64,000 nt of DNA from Pseudofrankia inefficax (lineage in GTDB: Bacteria; Actinomycetota; Actinomycetes; Frankiales; Frankiaceae): contig NC_014666.1 in the NCBI RefSeq assembly GCF_000166135.1, positions 7,502,001-7,566,000 of the forward strand, in the 5' to 3' direction. Each line of letters begins with the position of its first letter. The stretch's first letter is position 1. Made by a program: the position numbers and the translations under genes. Below the pieces are notes generated by a model. The model worked only from the letters and a program-made list of their open reading frames with translations, searched no databases and was not told the DNA's origin. This document shows, piece after piece, positions 22,053 through 30,980 of the stretch.

Positions 22053-23768
22053 CTAGGCGGTGGGCTCCGGGCGGTCGAGGGCCTTGGGGTCGAGCTTGAT
22101 GAACAGGCCTCCGGCGGACCAGTCGAGGCGGCGGCCGGCGGGGACCTCCTGGCGGCGCCAGACGGTCAGGTCGACGCCGAGCACGTCCTGGAGCCGCTCG
22201 GTCGAGAACGGCAGGAACGGCGCCAGCGCGACGGCGATACCCGCGATGGCCTGGATGGACGTGGCCAGGCTGCGGGCGGCGGCGTCACGGTCGACCTTGA
22301 CGGTCTTCCACGGCTCCTCGCGGTAGAGGTACTGGTTGACCTCGCCCGAGGCCTCCATCGCGGCCCGCAGCGCGGCCCGCAGCTCCACCTTCTCCAGCAG
22401 CTCCGCGGTCCGGGCGAGACCCTCGTCGACCTTGGCCAGCAGCTCCGCGTGGCTGCCGCCGAGCTCCTCCGGCGACGGGACGTCGGGCAGGACACCGTCG
22501 AAGAACTTGTTGATCTGGGCCATCACCCGGTTGACCAGGTTGCCCCAGTTGGCGATCAGCTCGTCGTTGACCCGGCGGATGATGTCGCCGTCGGAGATCT
22601 CCGTGTCGTTCTGCTCGGGCAGCACCGTGGCCAGCGCGTAGCGCAGCGCGTCCGGCTGCAGCACCTCCAGGTACTCCGGGACCGAGCGCCCGATCCCGGC
22701 CGACTTGGAGGCCTTCGCCCCGCCGAACGTGACGTACTGGTTGGCCGGCACGTCGGTCGGTAGGTCGAGGCCGCCGTAGCCGAGCAGCATCGCCGGCCAG
22801 ATCACCGTGTGGAACGGGATGTTGTCCTTGCCGACGAAGTAGTAGGCCGCGGCGTCGGGGTTCTCCCACCAGTCCCGCCAGGCCTCAGGGGCGCCGGCGA
22901 TCGTCGCGGCCCACTCCTTGCTGGCCGACAGGTAGCCGATCACGGCCTCGAACCACACGTAGATCCGCTTGCCGGGCCCGAGCTCGTCGGTGGGCAGCGG
23001 GACGCCCCAGTCGAGGTCACGGGTGATCGCCCGGTCGTGCAGGCCGTCCTTGACGAACTGGAGCGACCAGTTGATCACATGGCGGCGCCAGCCGGTGCGG
23101 GTCTCCAGCCAGGCCAGCAGCGGCTCCTCGAGCTTGGAGAGGTCCAGGAAGAAGTGCGACGTCCGCCGCTGCTCGGGAACGGCGCCCGTCATCTTGCTGC
23201 GCGGCTCGATCAGCTGGTCGGGGTCGAGGGTGCGCCCGCAGTTCTCGCACTGGTCGCCGCGCGCGCTCGGGTACGCGCAGTGCGGGCAGGTCCCCACGAC
23301 GTAGCGATCCGGCAGGAACCGCCCGGCCTGCGGGTCGTAGAACTGCGTCGTCTCCTGGACGGAGATGTAGCCGGCCGCGCGCAGCCTGGTGAACACGTCC
23401 TGCGTGACGGCGGTGTGGTTGTCCGTCCGGGTCGACGTGAACAGGTCGAACGAGATCCCGAGCCGCTCCCAGATGTCCAGGAAGATCGGGTGGTATCGGT
23501 CGACGACCTGCTGAGGGGTGATGCCCTCCTCTTCGGCGCGCACCGTGATCGGCGTGCCGTGGGCGTCCGAACCGGACACCATCAGCACGCGGCGGCCCGC
23601 CATCCGCTGGTACCGCGCGAAGATGTCCGCCGGCAGGTACGCGCCGGCGATGTGTCCTAGATGCGGGGCGCCGTTGGCGTAGGGCCAGGCGACCGCCACC
23701 AGGGTGGGACGTCCCCCGGGCACGTCGCCGGCCCCTGGCGAGCTGGACGAGTTGATCTGCGCGGTCAC
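22053..23768 (-). CDS. metG: Methionyl-tRNA synthetase
   Basis: Class I aminoacyl-tRNA synthetase that charges tRNA-Met; about 571 residues in the cytosol. The HIGH motif reads APHLGHIAGAY (HLGH at 36-39). The zinc-knuckle cysteines are CPHC and CENC in the connective-peptide insert. The Met-pocket region YVWFEAVIGYLSA is present, and the KMSKS loop reads AKASKSAGIG, an accepted variant. The C-terminal dimerising tRNA-binding domain of longer bacterial forms is absent. Start: GTG at 23768 is preferred; GTG at 23777 and TTG at 23795 are in frame and none has a good ribosome site. Stands alone, next to the inverted repeat on one side and rmlD on the other. Confidence 0.93.
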   Translation of the reverse strand: MTAQINSSSSPGAGDVPGGRPTLVAVAWPYANGAPHLGHIAGAYLPADIFARYQRMAGRRVLMVSGSDAHGTPITVRAEEEGITPQQVVDRYHPIFLDIWERLGISFDLFTSTRTDNHTAVTQDVFTRLRAAGYISVQETTQFYDPQAGRFLPDRYVVGTCPHCAYPSARGDQCENCGRTLDPDQLIEPRSKMTGAVPEQRRTSHFFLDLSKLEEPLLAWLETRTGWRRHVINWSLQFVKDGLHDRAITRDLDWGVPLPTDELGPGKRIYVWFEAVIGYLSASKEWAATIAGAPEAWRDWWENPDAAAYYFVGKDNIPFHTVIWPAMLLGYGGLDLPTDVPANQYVTFGGAKASKSAGIGRSVPEYLEVLQPDALRYALATVLPEQNDTEISDGDIIRRVNDELIANWGNLVNRVMAQINKFFDGVLPDVPSPEELGGSHAELLAKVDEGLARTAELLEKVELRAALRAAMEASGEVNQYLYREEPWKTVKVDRDAAARSLATSIQAIAGIAVALAPFLPFSTERLQDVLGVDLTVWRRQEVPAGRRLDWSAGGLFIKLDPKALDRPEPTA

Positions 23769-23847
23769 GTGCTTCACGTTACCCGGCAGGAGCAAACCGG
23801 TTTCCGACCGCGACGGTGGCCGCGCCGCCGCCGTCCGGCCGTTCCTC

Positions 23848-24738
23848 CTATCCCCGCAGTTCGGCGGGATAGGCGGCGAAGGCCGCGCTCAGCGCGTCCC
23901 GCCAGGGGCGCGGGGCGGTGAGGCCCGCGTCCAGCCAGCTGCGGTTCGACAGCACCGAGAAGGCCGGCCGGGGCGCGGGGCGCGGGAACGCGGCCGTCGT
24001 CGTCGGCAACACCTTCGCCGGGTCCTCGCCGATCTCTTCCATGATCGCCTGGGCGAACGAGTGCCAGGTCGTGTCGCCGGCGTTGGTGAAGTGGTAGAGG
24101 CCGAACGAGGCGCCGGAGAGGATCAGCTCGATCAGCCCGGTGGCGAGATCCGCCGACCAGGTGGGCGAGCCGCGCTGGTCGTCGACGACGGTCAGGGTGT
24201 CGCGCTCGCGGGCGAGCCGCGCCATCGTCTTGACGAAGTTCTTCCCGACGGCGCCGTACACCCAGGCGGTACGCACGACGTACGACGACGGGCACAGCGC
24301 CAGCACGGCCTGCTCGCCGGCGAGCTTCGTGCGCCCGTAGGCGGAAGCAGGGGAGGTCTGGTCGTCGACCTCGTACGGCTTGTCGGCCAGGCCGTCGAAG
24401 ACGTAGTCGGTCGACAGGTGGATCAGGGTCGCGCCGGCCTCGGCGCAGGCGGCGGCCAGGTGCGCCGGGCCGGTGGCGTTGACCGCGTAGGCGCCCACCT
24501 CGTCCGTCTCGGCGCCGTCCACGTCGGTCCAGGCCGCCGTGTTGACGACCGTCAGCCCGCCCTGGACCTTCGCCGGCCGGGCCTGGTCGCGGATCACTGC
24601 GCGAAGCCTGGCCGGATCGGTGATGTCGCATTCCGACCGGGTCAGTCCAGCGATCGCCGGCAGTCGCGGGTCGAGGGCCAGCAGCCGGCACAGCTCGGAG
24701 CCGACCTGGCCACCGGAACCGATCACGAGTACGCGCAC
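23848..24738 (-). CDS. rmlD: dTDP-4-dehydrorhamnose reductase
   Basis: Last step of dTDP-L-rhamnose synthesis: NADPH reduction of dTDP-4-keto-L-rhamnose. 296 residues: VRVLVIGSGGQVGSEL (dinucleotide-binding GxxGxxG, 7-13), NTAAWTDVDGAE, LSTDYVFDG and the catalytic YGRTK. The tail WRDALSAAFAAYPAELRG is typical. GTG 24738 begins directly at the Rossmann strand. L-rhamnose is the expected donor for at least one of the window's glycosyltransferases (the GT2 at the start resembles WbbL). Upstream, the palindrome CTGGCAGACTGCCAG (24749-24763) may be an operator. Confidence 0.93.
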   Translation of the reverse strand: MRVLVIGSGGQVGSELCRLLALDPRLPAIAGLTRSECDITDPARLRAVIRDQARPAKVQGGLTVVNTAAWTDVDGAETDEVGAYAVNATGPAHLAAACAEAGATLIHLSTDYVFDGLADKPYEVDDQTSPASAYGRTKLAGEQAVLALCPSSYVVRTAWVYGAVGKNFVKTMARLARERDTLTVVDDQRGSPTWSADLATGLIELILSGASFGLYHFTNAGDTTWHSFAQAIMEEIGEDPAKVLPTTTAAFPRPAPRPAFSVLSNRSWLDAGLTAPRPWRDALSAAFAAYPAELRG

Positions 24739-24748
24739 AGCTCGCAGT

Positions 24749-24763
24749 CTGGCAGACTGCCAG
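24749..24763. promoter_or_regulatory. Short perfect palindrome upstream of rmlD
   Basis: CTGGCAG-A-CTGCCAG, two perfect 7-base arms around one base, 11 bp before the rmlD start. It lies in the 267-bp divergent gap between rmlD and the membrane protein at 25006. Could be an operator; no partner copy seen. Confidence 0.35.
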
Positions 24764-25005
24764 GCCCTGACACCTACGTCAGGCCCTGGGACCATATCCG
24801 GGACCTGCGCTCCTGGGACCCAGGCCGGGTTAAAGACCAGGTTCAGATCCGGTCGTCGAAGCCGGGGAAAATCCACAGGTCCGGCACAGGTTAGTGTGGT
24901 TGCGTTGCGCCGGACCCCCGATGACATCGGGCCCCAATGACAGAGTCTGGGACCACCGCCGGCATCGCCGGGCGATGAGCTAGGCCCGGCACCGGGCGCG
25001 TCACG

Positions 25006-27048
25006 GTGCGCCCGCACGGAACTCCAGGGACCACGGAGCCGACGATCAGCGAGCGCACGGACACAGCGAACCCCGCGGACGGCGTCATCGACACGCCACC
25101 CGCCACCACGATGCCGGCCGACTTCGGGCCGAGGACGGCCGACGCCGACGGTGGCACGTCCGCGTCCGGTCCGCTGCCCGCCTACCCGGGCGAAGGACCA
25201 CGGGCCGACCGCGCCGACGACGGCCCCGGCGCGGCCACGGGCAGACCGGGCCGGCGGCTGGCCCGCCCGGCAGGGGCGACCTGGCGGCGGGTCCGGCGGG
25301 TGCCGACGGTCGTGCTGGTGATCACCGCCCTGCACCTGGCCCTGCTGGCCACGTACTCGGTGGTGTACCCGACGTGGACCGGCTACGACGAGGCCCAGCA
25401 CGTCGACATGGTCTACGGGCTGCTGCACGGCGACGGCTGGCCGGCGCCCGGCGACAAGATGATCTCCAAGGGTGTCGCCGCGACCTCGGACGCCTTCGAC
25501 CGGGGCGCCTACGCGGACATGTTCCAGTCCGGCGGCAAGAAGCGCGGTTCGCCGTCGTTCGCCGAGATCACCCCGACGCCCAGGGACCAGCGCGACTCGT
25601 TCGACGCGCTCGGCGGACCGGCCCCGGTGACCGACGGCCGGCTTTCCAACCAGATGGTGCAGCACCCGCCGATGGTGTACGCCGTCGGCGCCGCGGTGCT
25701 AGGGGCGCTGCCCGCGACCAACTGGGCCTATGACCAGCAGGTCTACGTCCTGCGGCTGCTGAACATCCTGCTGGTCGCGCCGCTGCCGCTGCTGGCGTGG
25801 GCGACGGCGCGACGGCTGCGGCTGTCCGAGGCGGTGGCCCGGGGCGCGGCGGTCCTGCCGCTCGCGGTCCCCGGGTTCGACCGGGTCGGGGCGACGTTCA
25901 ACAACGACGGCGTGCTGATGCTCACCACGGGTGTGCTGACGTTCGTGCTGGCCGGCGTGCTGCGCGGTGACCGGCGGCTGCGTACCGCGGTCTGGGCCGG
26001 GGTGTGGCTCGCGCTCACGTTCCTGTCGAAGGGCCTGGCGCTGCTGCTGCCGCTGATGGTCGTCGCCGCCTACCTGGTGGGCTGGTGGCACAGCCGGCCG
26101 CGGCGGGCCGCCGCCGTCCCGGCCGGACGGGGTGGGCGGGCGCGGGCGCTGGTCGGCTCCCTGCCGTGGGGGCCCGCGATCGTGGCCCTCGCCGTCGGCC
26201 TCGGGCTCGGCGGCTGGTGGTGGGTCCGCAACTACGTCCTCTACGGCGCCGTCCAGCCGAACGGCTGGGACGCCGATCCGCCGCGCCGCGAGTCGCTGCT
26301 GTTGCCGGACTCGTTCTGGACCTGGCTCTGGTACTTCATCAGGACGATGATCAGCCGGTTCTGGGGCGGACTCGGGATGTTCGAGCCCCCGCAGCTGACC
26401 CCGGTGGCGATCGTCGCGGCGACGGTGATCGTCGGCGTCGTCGCGATCGCGTGCCTGACGAACGGGCTCGGCCACGCGGCCCGGCGCACGTGGCTGGACC
26501 GGCTGGGCCGGGCGGCCATCCCGGTGGTGCTGCTGCTGCCGGTCGCCTTCGCCTACGTGACGGTCGCCCAGCGCAGCTGGGCCGAGTACGAGCAGTACAC
26601 CCGCGGCATCGCCGTCCAGGGGCGGTACCTCTATCTGGGTCTCGTCGGCGCCGGGGTGGTCATCGCCGCCGGGCTCGCCCGGCTGCTCGGCCGCCGGGAC
26701 CGGTGGACACCGGTCGTGATGCTGGTCGGGGCGCTGCTCATGCAGGCGTTCGCGCTGCTGGCGATCTGCAGCTACTACTGGCTGGGACGCGGGGTGCGCT
26801 TCACCCCGGCCCGGGTGCCCGACGTGGCGAACGCGATCGCCCGCTGGGCGCCGTTCCCGTCCGGGGTCACGTTCGCGATCCTCGCCGTGACGGCGGCGCT
26901 CGCGTTGGTCTCGCTGGCCTACGTCGGACGCTCGGCACTGCGGGAGCGGCCGTCGACGCCGCCGGACGCCGACGGTCGCCGCCACGTGCCAGCGCCGGCC
27001 GTCGGCGTCACCGGGCCGCGGCCAGAGCCGTCCGCGCTCACCGCCTAG
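25006..27048 (+). CDS. GT-C/DUF2142-like polytopic membrane protein, probable glycosyltransferase
   Basis: 680 residues: about 100 cytoplasmic residues rich in Pro/Ala/Asp, then ten or more helices. After the first helix comes YPTWTGYDEAQHVDMVYGLL, with the acidic DE pair at the GT-C catalytic position. QHPPMVYAVGAAVLG and AVQGRYLYLGLVGAGVV match the plan of the paralogue at 11932 (DEAQH and HPP blocks in both). Probably transfers a sugar from a polyprenyl-phosphate donor on the outer side of the membrane. GTG 25006 is the first start and has no clear ribosome site; an ATG near residue 37 is possible. It stands before the LCP genes that would attach the finished glycan. Confidence 0.65.
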   Translation: MRPHGTPGTTEPTISERTDTANPADGVIDTPPATTMPADFGPRTADADGGTSASGPLPAYPGEGPRADRADDGPGAATGRPGRRLARPAGATWRRVRRVPTVVLVITALHLALLATYSVVYPTWTGYDEAQHVDMVYGLLHGDGWPAPGDKMISKGVAATSDAFDRGAYADMFQSGGKKRGSPSFAEITPTPRDQRDSFDALGGPAPVTDGRLSNQMVQHPPMVYAVGAAVLGALPATNWAYDQQVYVLRLLNILLVAPLPLLAWATARRLRLSEAVARGAAVLPLAVPGFDRVGATFNNDGVLMLTTGVLTFVLAGVLRGDRRLRTAVWAGVWLALTFLSKGLALLLPLMVVAAYLVGWWHSRPRRAAAVPAGRGGRARALVGSLPWGPAIVALAVGLGLGGWWWVRNYVLYGAVQPNGWDADPPRRESLLLPDSFWTWLWYFIRTMISRFWGGLGMFEPPQLTPVAIVAATVIVGVVAIACLTNGLGHAARRTWLDRLGRAAIPVVLLLPVAFAYVTVAQRSWAEYEQYTRGIAVQGRYLYLGLVGAGVVIAAGLARLLGRRDRWTPVVMLVGALLMQAFALLAICSYYWLGRGVRFTPARVPDVANAIARWAPFPSGVTFAILAVTAALALVSLAYVGRSALRERPSTPPDADGRRHVPAPAVGVTGPRPEPSALTA

Positions 27049-27229
27049 CTGACCGCCTGGTCTCGCCCGCCCCCCTCGGGCCTCACAGCGGGCTCACAGG
27101 GCAGGAACATCTACGCACGGGTGTCGGGTACGCGCGACTACGAGCGGGTACCTTGAGTGTCGACATGAGTTCGGAGAGCAACAATCCTGCCGGTTGATTA
27201 TCCGTGTAGGAGCGGGAGGTGCTCAGACG

Positions 27230-28765
27230 GTGACAGAAGCACCGCCAAAGCCTCTGGCATCCACCCTGGCGCTGCCCGCGGAACTCGACCCCCACGGCCC
27301 GCGGCCCGGTCGAGCCAGGGCCAAGGGCACAGCGGCCCGCACATTGGTGATCATCGCCGCGACGCTGTCCGCCCTCGTCTTCGTGGTTTCCGTCGGCGGC
27401 TACACCGTGTATCGGTACTTCGACGGCCAGATCGCCCGCATCAAGCTGAACCTGGGTAATGACCGGCCGGCCGCCGGCACCGGCGGGGCCGTCAACTTCC
27501 TCATCGTCGGCTCCGACAGCAGAGCCGGGACCGGCACCGAGTTCGAGAGCGAGGGCGCCGTCGACGGCGAGCGCTCGGACACGACGATCGTCGCCCACCT
27601 CGCGCCGGACGGGACGACGACGCTGGTCTCCTTCCCGCGGGACACGCTGGTCGCGATCCCGGGCCACGGCAGGGGCAAGCTGAACTCGGCGATCACGACC
27701 GGCGGCCCGTCCCTGCTGATCAGGACGATCGAACGCCTGACCCAGCTGCGGATCGACCACTACGTCCAGGTCGACCTCGCCGGCTTCCGCCAGATCACCG
27801 ACGCGATCGGTGGCGTCACGGTCTGCGTGCGCGCCCTGCCCGACGGCAGCACGGCCAACCTGCACGACCCGTGGTCGCAGTGGACCGGGGTCGTCGGGGC
27901 CAACCATCTCAACGGCGAGCGGGCGCTGGCCTTCGTCCGCGAACGCCACGGCCTGCCGGACGGCGACTTCGACCGGATCCGACGTCAGCAGCAGTTCATC
28001 AGCGCGGTGTTCGCGAAGGCCACCAGCACCGGCGTGCTCACCAACCCGGTCAAGCTGGAGTCGCTGCTGCAGGCCGCGTTCGGCTCGCTGACGGTCGACG
28101 ACTCGACGACGATCGACGACCTGCAGAAGCTCGCGACCCGGATGCACGGGCTGCGGCCCGACCAGCTGCAGTTCGAGACGATCCCGGTCCGGCCGCCGAC
28201 CCCCGCGGAGGGGGCCAACGAGCTCGGCGAGCTCCCCGTCTACGGCTCGGTGCAGATCTACGACCAGCGGACCCTGGACGCCTTCCTCGCCCCGCTGCGC
28301 GGCACCCCGAGCCCGGCCAGCTCCGAGCCGGCCGCCACCGGTGGCCAGGGCATCAGCGCCGGCCCGGTCTCACCGCGGTCGGACTTCAAGGTGGACGTCT
28401 TCAACGCGACCGGCCTCGAAGGGACCGCCGGCCGCACGGCCAGCTCGCTGGCGACCGCCGGCTTCGTCGTCGGTGCCGCGCAGACCTGGTCCGGCAAGGC
28501 ACCCGCGACCACCCAGGTCCGCTATCCGCCCGGCGACGAGGCCGACGCCCGCGCGCTCGGGGCGGTCGTGCCCGGCGCCAGCTTCTCCGTCGACCCGACG
28601 CTGACCAGCGGAACCGTCTCGCTGGTCCTCGGCAAGGGCTTCACCGGCCTGCGCGACGTGACCGCGCCGGCGACCACCCCGGCCGGCGGCAGCACCCAGG
28701 CCGCTCCAACCAGCCCGGCCCCCGCCACCACCGCCGCCCAGCTCACTGGCGGCTGCACCTACTGA
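27230..28765 (+). CDS. LytR-CpsA-Psr (LCP) family protein with LytR C-terminal domain
   Basis: LCP enzymes move polyprenyl-linked polymers (arabinogalactan, teichoic acid, capsule) onto peptidoglycan at the outer membrane face. 511 residues: short cytoplasmic tail, one helix (39-60), LCP catalytic domain from about 85 with FLIVGSDSRAG (Asp/Arg pair 95-98), VSFPRDT and RALAFVRERHG, then a LytR_C domain (about 385-465, VDVFNATGLEGTAGRTAS) and a Thr/Pro tail ending in a lone Cys. GTG 27230 follows GGGAGG at 10 bp; a TTG at 27194 is less likely. First of three LCP genes in 5.3 kb; it ends 3 bp from the convergent second. Confidence 0.92.
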   Translation: MTEAPPKPLASTLALPAELDPHGPRPGRARAKGTAARTLVIIAATLSALVFVVSVGGYTVYRYFDGQIARIKLNLGNDRPAAGTGGAVNFLIVGSDSRAGTGTEFESEGAVDGERSDTTIVAHLAPDGTTTLVSFPRDTLVAIPGHGRGKLNSAITTGGPSLLIRTIERLTQLRIDHYVQVDLAGFRQITDAIGGVTVCVRALPDGSTANLHDPWSQWTGVVGANHLNGERALAFVRERHGLPDGDFDRIRRQQQFISAVFAKATSTGVLTNPVKLESLLQAAFGSLTVDDSTTIDDLQKLATRMHGLRPDQLQFETIPVRPPTPAEGANELGELPVYGSVQIYDQRTLDAFLAPLRGTPSPASSEPAATGGQGISAGPVSPRSDFKVDVFNATGLEGTAGRTASSLATAGFVVGAAQTWSGKAPATTQVRYPPGDEADARALGAVVPGASFSVDPTLTSGTVSLVLGKGFTGLRDVTAPATTPAGGSTQAAPTSPAPATTAAQLTGGCTY

Positions 28766-28768
28766 GTC

Positions 28769-30325
28769 CTAAATGGTGCAGTTCGGCGGTGCCGGTGGGC
28801 CCTGCGGGGCCTGGGTCGTCGGCGCGGCCGCGGGGGTGCTGCCGCTGCCCGCGGCGGTTGGGGTGACCACGCCGGTGTACTGCGCGCCGAGGATCAGGTG
28901 GATGCCCTTGACGGACGGGTCCAGCCGGGCGATCGAGCCGGGAACCGCCGCCTGCACGGTCCACGCCGCCTGCTGCTGTCCGGTGCCGTAGATCACCCGC
29001 GAGGTGGTGTAGGTGAGGGCGTCGGCGTTGCCCGCGGTCGTCGCCTGGAAGCCCTTGCCCACGAGCGCGGTCGTCACCTTGGAGGCAAGGCCCTTGGTCA
29101 TCGACCCGTTGTAGACCGCGACGCTGACCTGCGCGGGCGGGACGGTGACGGGGCCTGGGGTCGCTCCCGGGTCGGGCGTCGAGGGCGCGGCCGTGTCGTC
29201 GAGGGTGACGCCGTCGACGTGGCCGCCGAGCGGTACGACGATCTTGGCGAGGTCAACCGGGTTGTAGATCTGCACCGCGCCGTACGGGGCGAGCGTCCCG
29301 TCCTTGGGGTTGCCACCCTCGGCGACGGTCGGCGGGTGCGTCGGCAGGGTCTCCACGTGCATGGAGCCCGACGCCACGCCCTTCATCGACAGGGCCAGGC
29401 CCTTGAGGTCGGTGATGCTGGTGTTGTCGTCGAGGGTCAGCGCCGAGGTCGCCGCCGAGATCAACGCCTCCAGCTTGATCGGGTTCGTCAGGATGTCACT
29501 GCTGGAGGCCTTGCGGAACACCGCGCCCATGAACTGCTGCTGGCGGTGGATCCGGTCCAGGTCGCCCTGCGTGGACAGCCCGTGGCGCTGGCGGACGAAG
29601 GCGAGTGCCTGGTCGCCGTTCACGTGGACGGTTCCGGGGCCGCCGAGCCAGCCGCTCATCGGGTCGTTCGTGTTGGTGCTGTACTTGTGATCCTCTTCGA
29701 CGTACTCCCGGAAGCTCGACGGCAGCACACAGACGTCGACGCCACCGATCGCGTTGGTGATCTGCTTGAAGCCCGCGAGGTCCATTGACACGTAGTGGTC
29801 GACCCGCATCCCGGTCAGGCCCTCGACCAGGCTCACCAGCAGGGTGGGCCCGCCGTCGGAGATCGCCGAGTTGAACTTGTCCTTGTGCGCCGCGTGGTGC
29901 TTGCCCTTCCCGTCGGTGTACGCCGGGATCGTGACGAGGGTGTCGCGCGGGAACGAGACCATCGTCGTGGACCCGTCCTTGGCCAGGTGAATCAGGATCG
30001 TCGAGTCCGACCGCTGGCCAAGCACCTGGGAGCCGCCGTACGCGTCGCCGCTGCCGGCCCGACTGTCGGTGCCGACCAGCAGGTAGTTCGACACCCCGAA
30101 CGTCTTGTCCGGCCGGTTGCCGCCCAGGTTCAGCGAGATGTGGTGCACGTTGCCGTTGGCGTAGGTGTACTGGGCCCAGCCGCCGACGCTGATCAGCAGT
30201 ACGAGGACCGACACGAGGCCCAGCAGGATTCGTACCGCCCGCCGGCCACCGCCGCGTCCACGCCGGCCTTGGCCACCGTCGTCCCTGGGGCTGAGATGGG
30301 GCGGAAGCGTTGTCGGGTAGGACAC
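28769..30325 (-). CDS. LytR-CpsA-Psr (LCP) family protein with LytR C-terminal domain
   Basis: 518 residues with the same plan as its neighbour: basic cytoplasmic tail, helix 31-51, LCP domain with YLLVGTDSRAG (86-89), VSFPRDTLVTI and ALAFVRQRHG, then LytR_C (SVAYNGS-like VAVYNGSMTKGLASK) and a Pro/Thr tail ending in a single Cys (NCTI). All three LCP proteins end with a Cys-containing tail, which is unusual enough to note. GTG 30325 follows GAGGGGAGA. Convergent with the LCP gene at 27230 and divergent from the one at 30981. Confidence 0.92.
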   Translation of the reverse strand: MSYPTTLPPHLSPRDDGGQGRRGRGGGRRAVRILLGLVSVLVLLISVGGWAQYTYANGNVHHISLNLGGNRPDKTFGVSNYLLVGTDSRAGSGDAYGGSQVLGQRSDSTILIHLAKDGSTTMVSFPRDTLVTIPAYTDGKGKHHAAHKDKFNSAISDGGPTLLVSLVEGLTGMRVDHYVSMDLAGFKQITNAIGGVDVCVLPSSFREYVEEDHKYSTNTNDPMSGWLGGPGTVHVNGDQALAFVRQRHGLSTQGDLDRIHRQQQFMGAVFRKASSSDILTNPIKLEALISAATSALTLDDNTSITDLKGLALSMKGVASGSMHVETLPTHPPTVAEGGNPKDGTLAPYGAVQIYNPVDLAKIVVPLGGHVDGVTLDDTAAPSTPDPGATPGPVTVPPAQVSVAVYNGSMTKGLASKVTTALVGKGFQATTAGNADALTYTTSRVIYGTGQQQAAWTVQAAVPGSIARLDPSVKGIHLILGAQYTGVVTPTAAGSGSTPAAAPTTQAPQGPPAPPNCTI

Positions 30326-30980
30326 GTCCCCGGTCTCCCCTCTCGGGCGCTACTGGGCAGAAAATGATGATAAGTGCTGACGTTCGGGCGATGCGTCACG
30401 GCGTGGGCCGAGGCTGACGCAATCGGTGCCGCGGCGGCGACCCTCGACTGGTCCGGGCCGCTACCACCGCCCAGAACCTCTATACACACCGCAAACACAT
30501 GATTGCGACTATCCGTCGGGCAACCGACCAGACGGTAACAACAGGACCTGTGAACGGAACGGCGGGCGGGTCGCCGCACTCCCCCGGCCGGCGGCGCCGC
30601 TGCCTCGGCCGGCCACTCGACCAGTGCGGGGCGGCGCCCCGCCCGCCTGGGATGACCTGCGCACACGCGCCCCGGGACGGGGTGGAGCAGGGCGGATTCC
30701 ACCGGGGCGTCAACGACGTAACGTTGGGTACCAACAACGGGGCATGCGTCTGTTGTGACGAGGCTTGCGACGCCGGGCGACAACGTCCAACCAGCGCGAA
30801 GCGTCCTAGACGGTGAGATCCAGACTGGGCGCGGGCTTCCGCGCGCATCCGCCTCGTGGGGAACGCGCCGGCGGCGCCAGGCAATCTCGATCAACGGAGA
30901 TCGACGCGACGATCTCGGCGAGCCCTCGCTGGTGAGGGCCGCGCCGAGCGGACGACCCGCCAAGGAGGGCCGCACCGCCG
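30326..30980. other. 655-bp divergent regulatory gap between LCP genes
   Basis: No gene supported: small frames here have no family features or ribosome sites. It is AT-richer than its surroundings near 30340-30560, as expected for promoters serving both directions. One palindrome, GTTGG-GTA-CCAAC (30723-30735), may be an operator. The length is exceptional for this compact chromosome. Confidence 0.5.

Noticed and set aside
21829-22056. 75-codon frame covering the second repeat copy
   Set aside because: Runs through the hairpin arms on the plus strand, without ribosome site or homology.
22700-22740. Methionyl-tRNA synthetase KMSKS loop reading AKASKS taken as a defect
   Set aside because: KMSKS variants with Ala are tolerated, and all other motifs and zinc cysteines are intact.
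23848-25665. Extension of rmlD to a 605-residue protein
   Set aside because: The upstream part crosses the divergent gene at 25006 and is low complexity; the Rossmann strand starts exactly at GTG 24738.
30426-30980. Small frames in the LCP intergenic region
   Set aside because: No ribosome sites or recognisable features; overlapping frames on both strands suggest noise.
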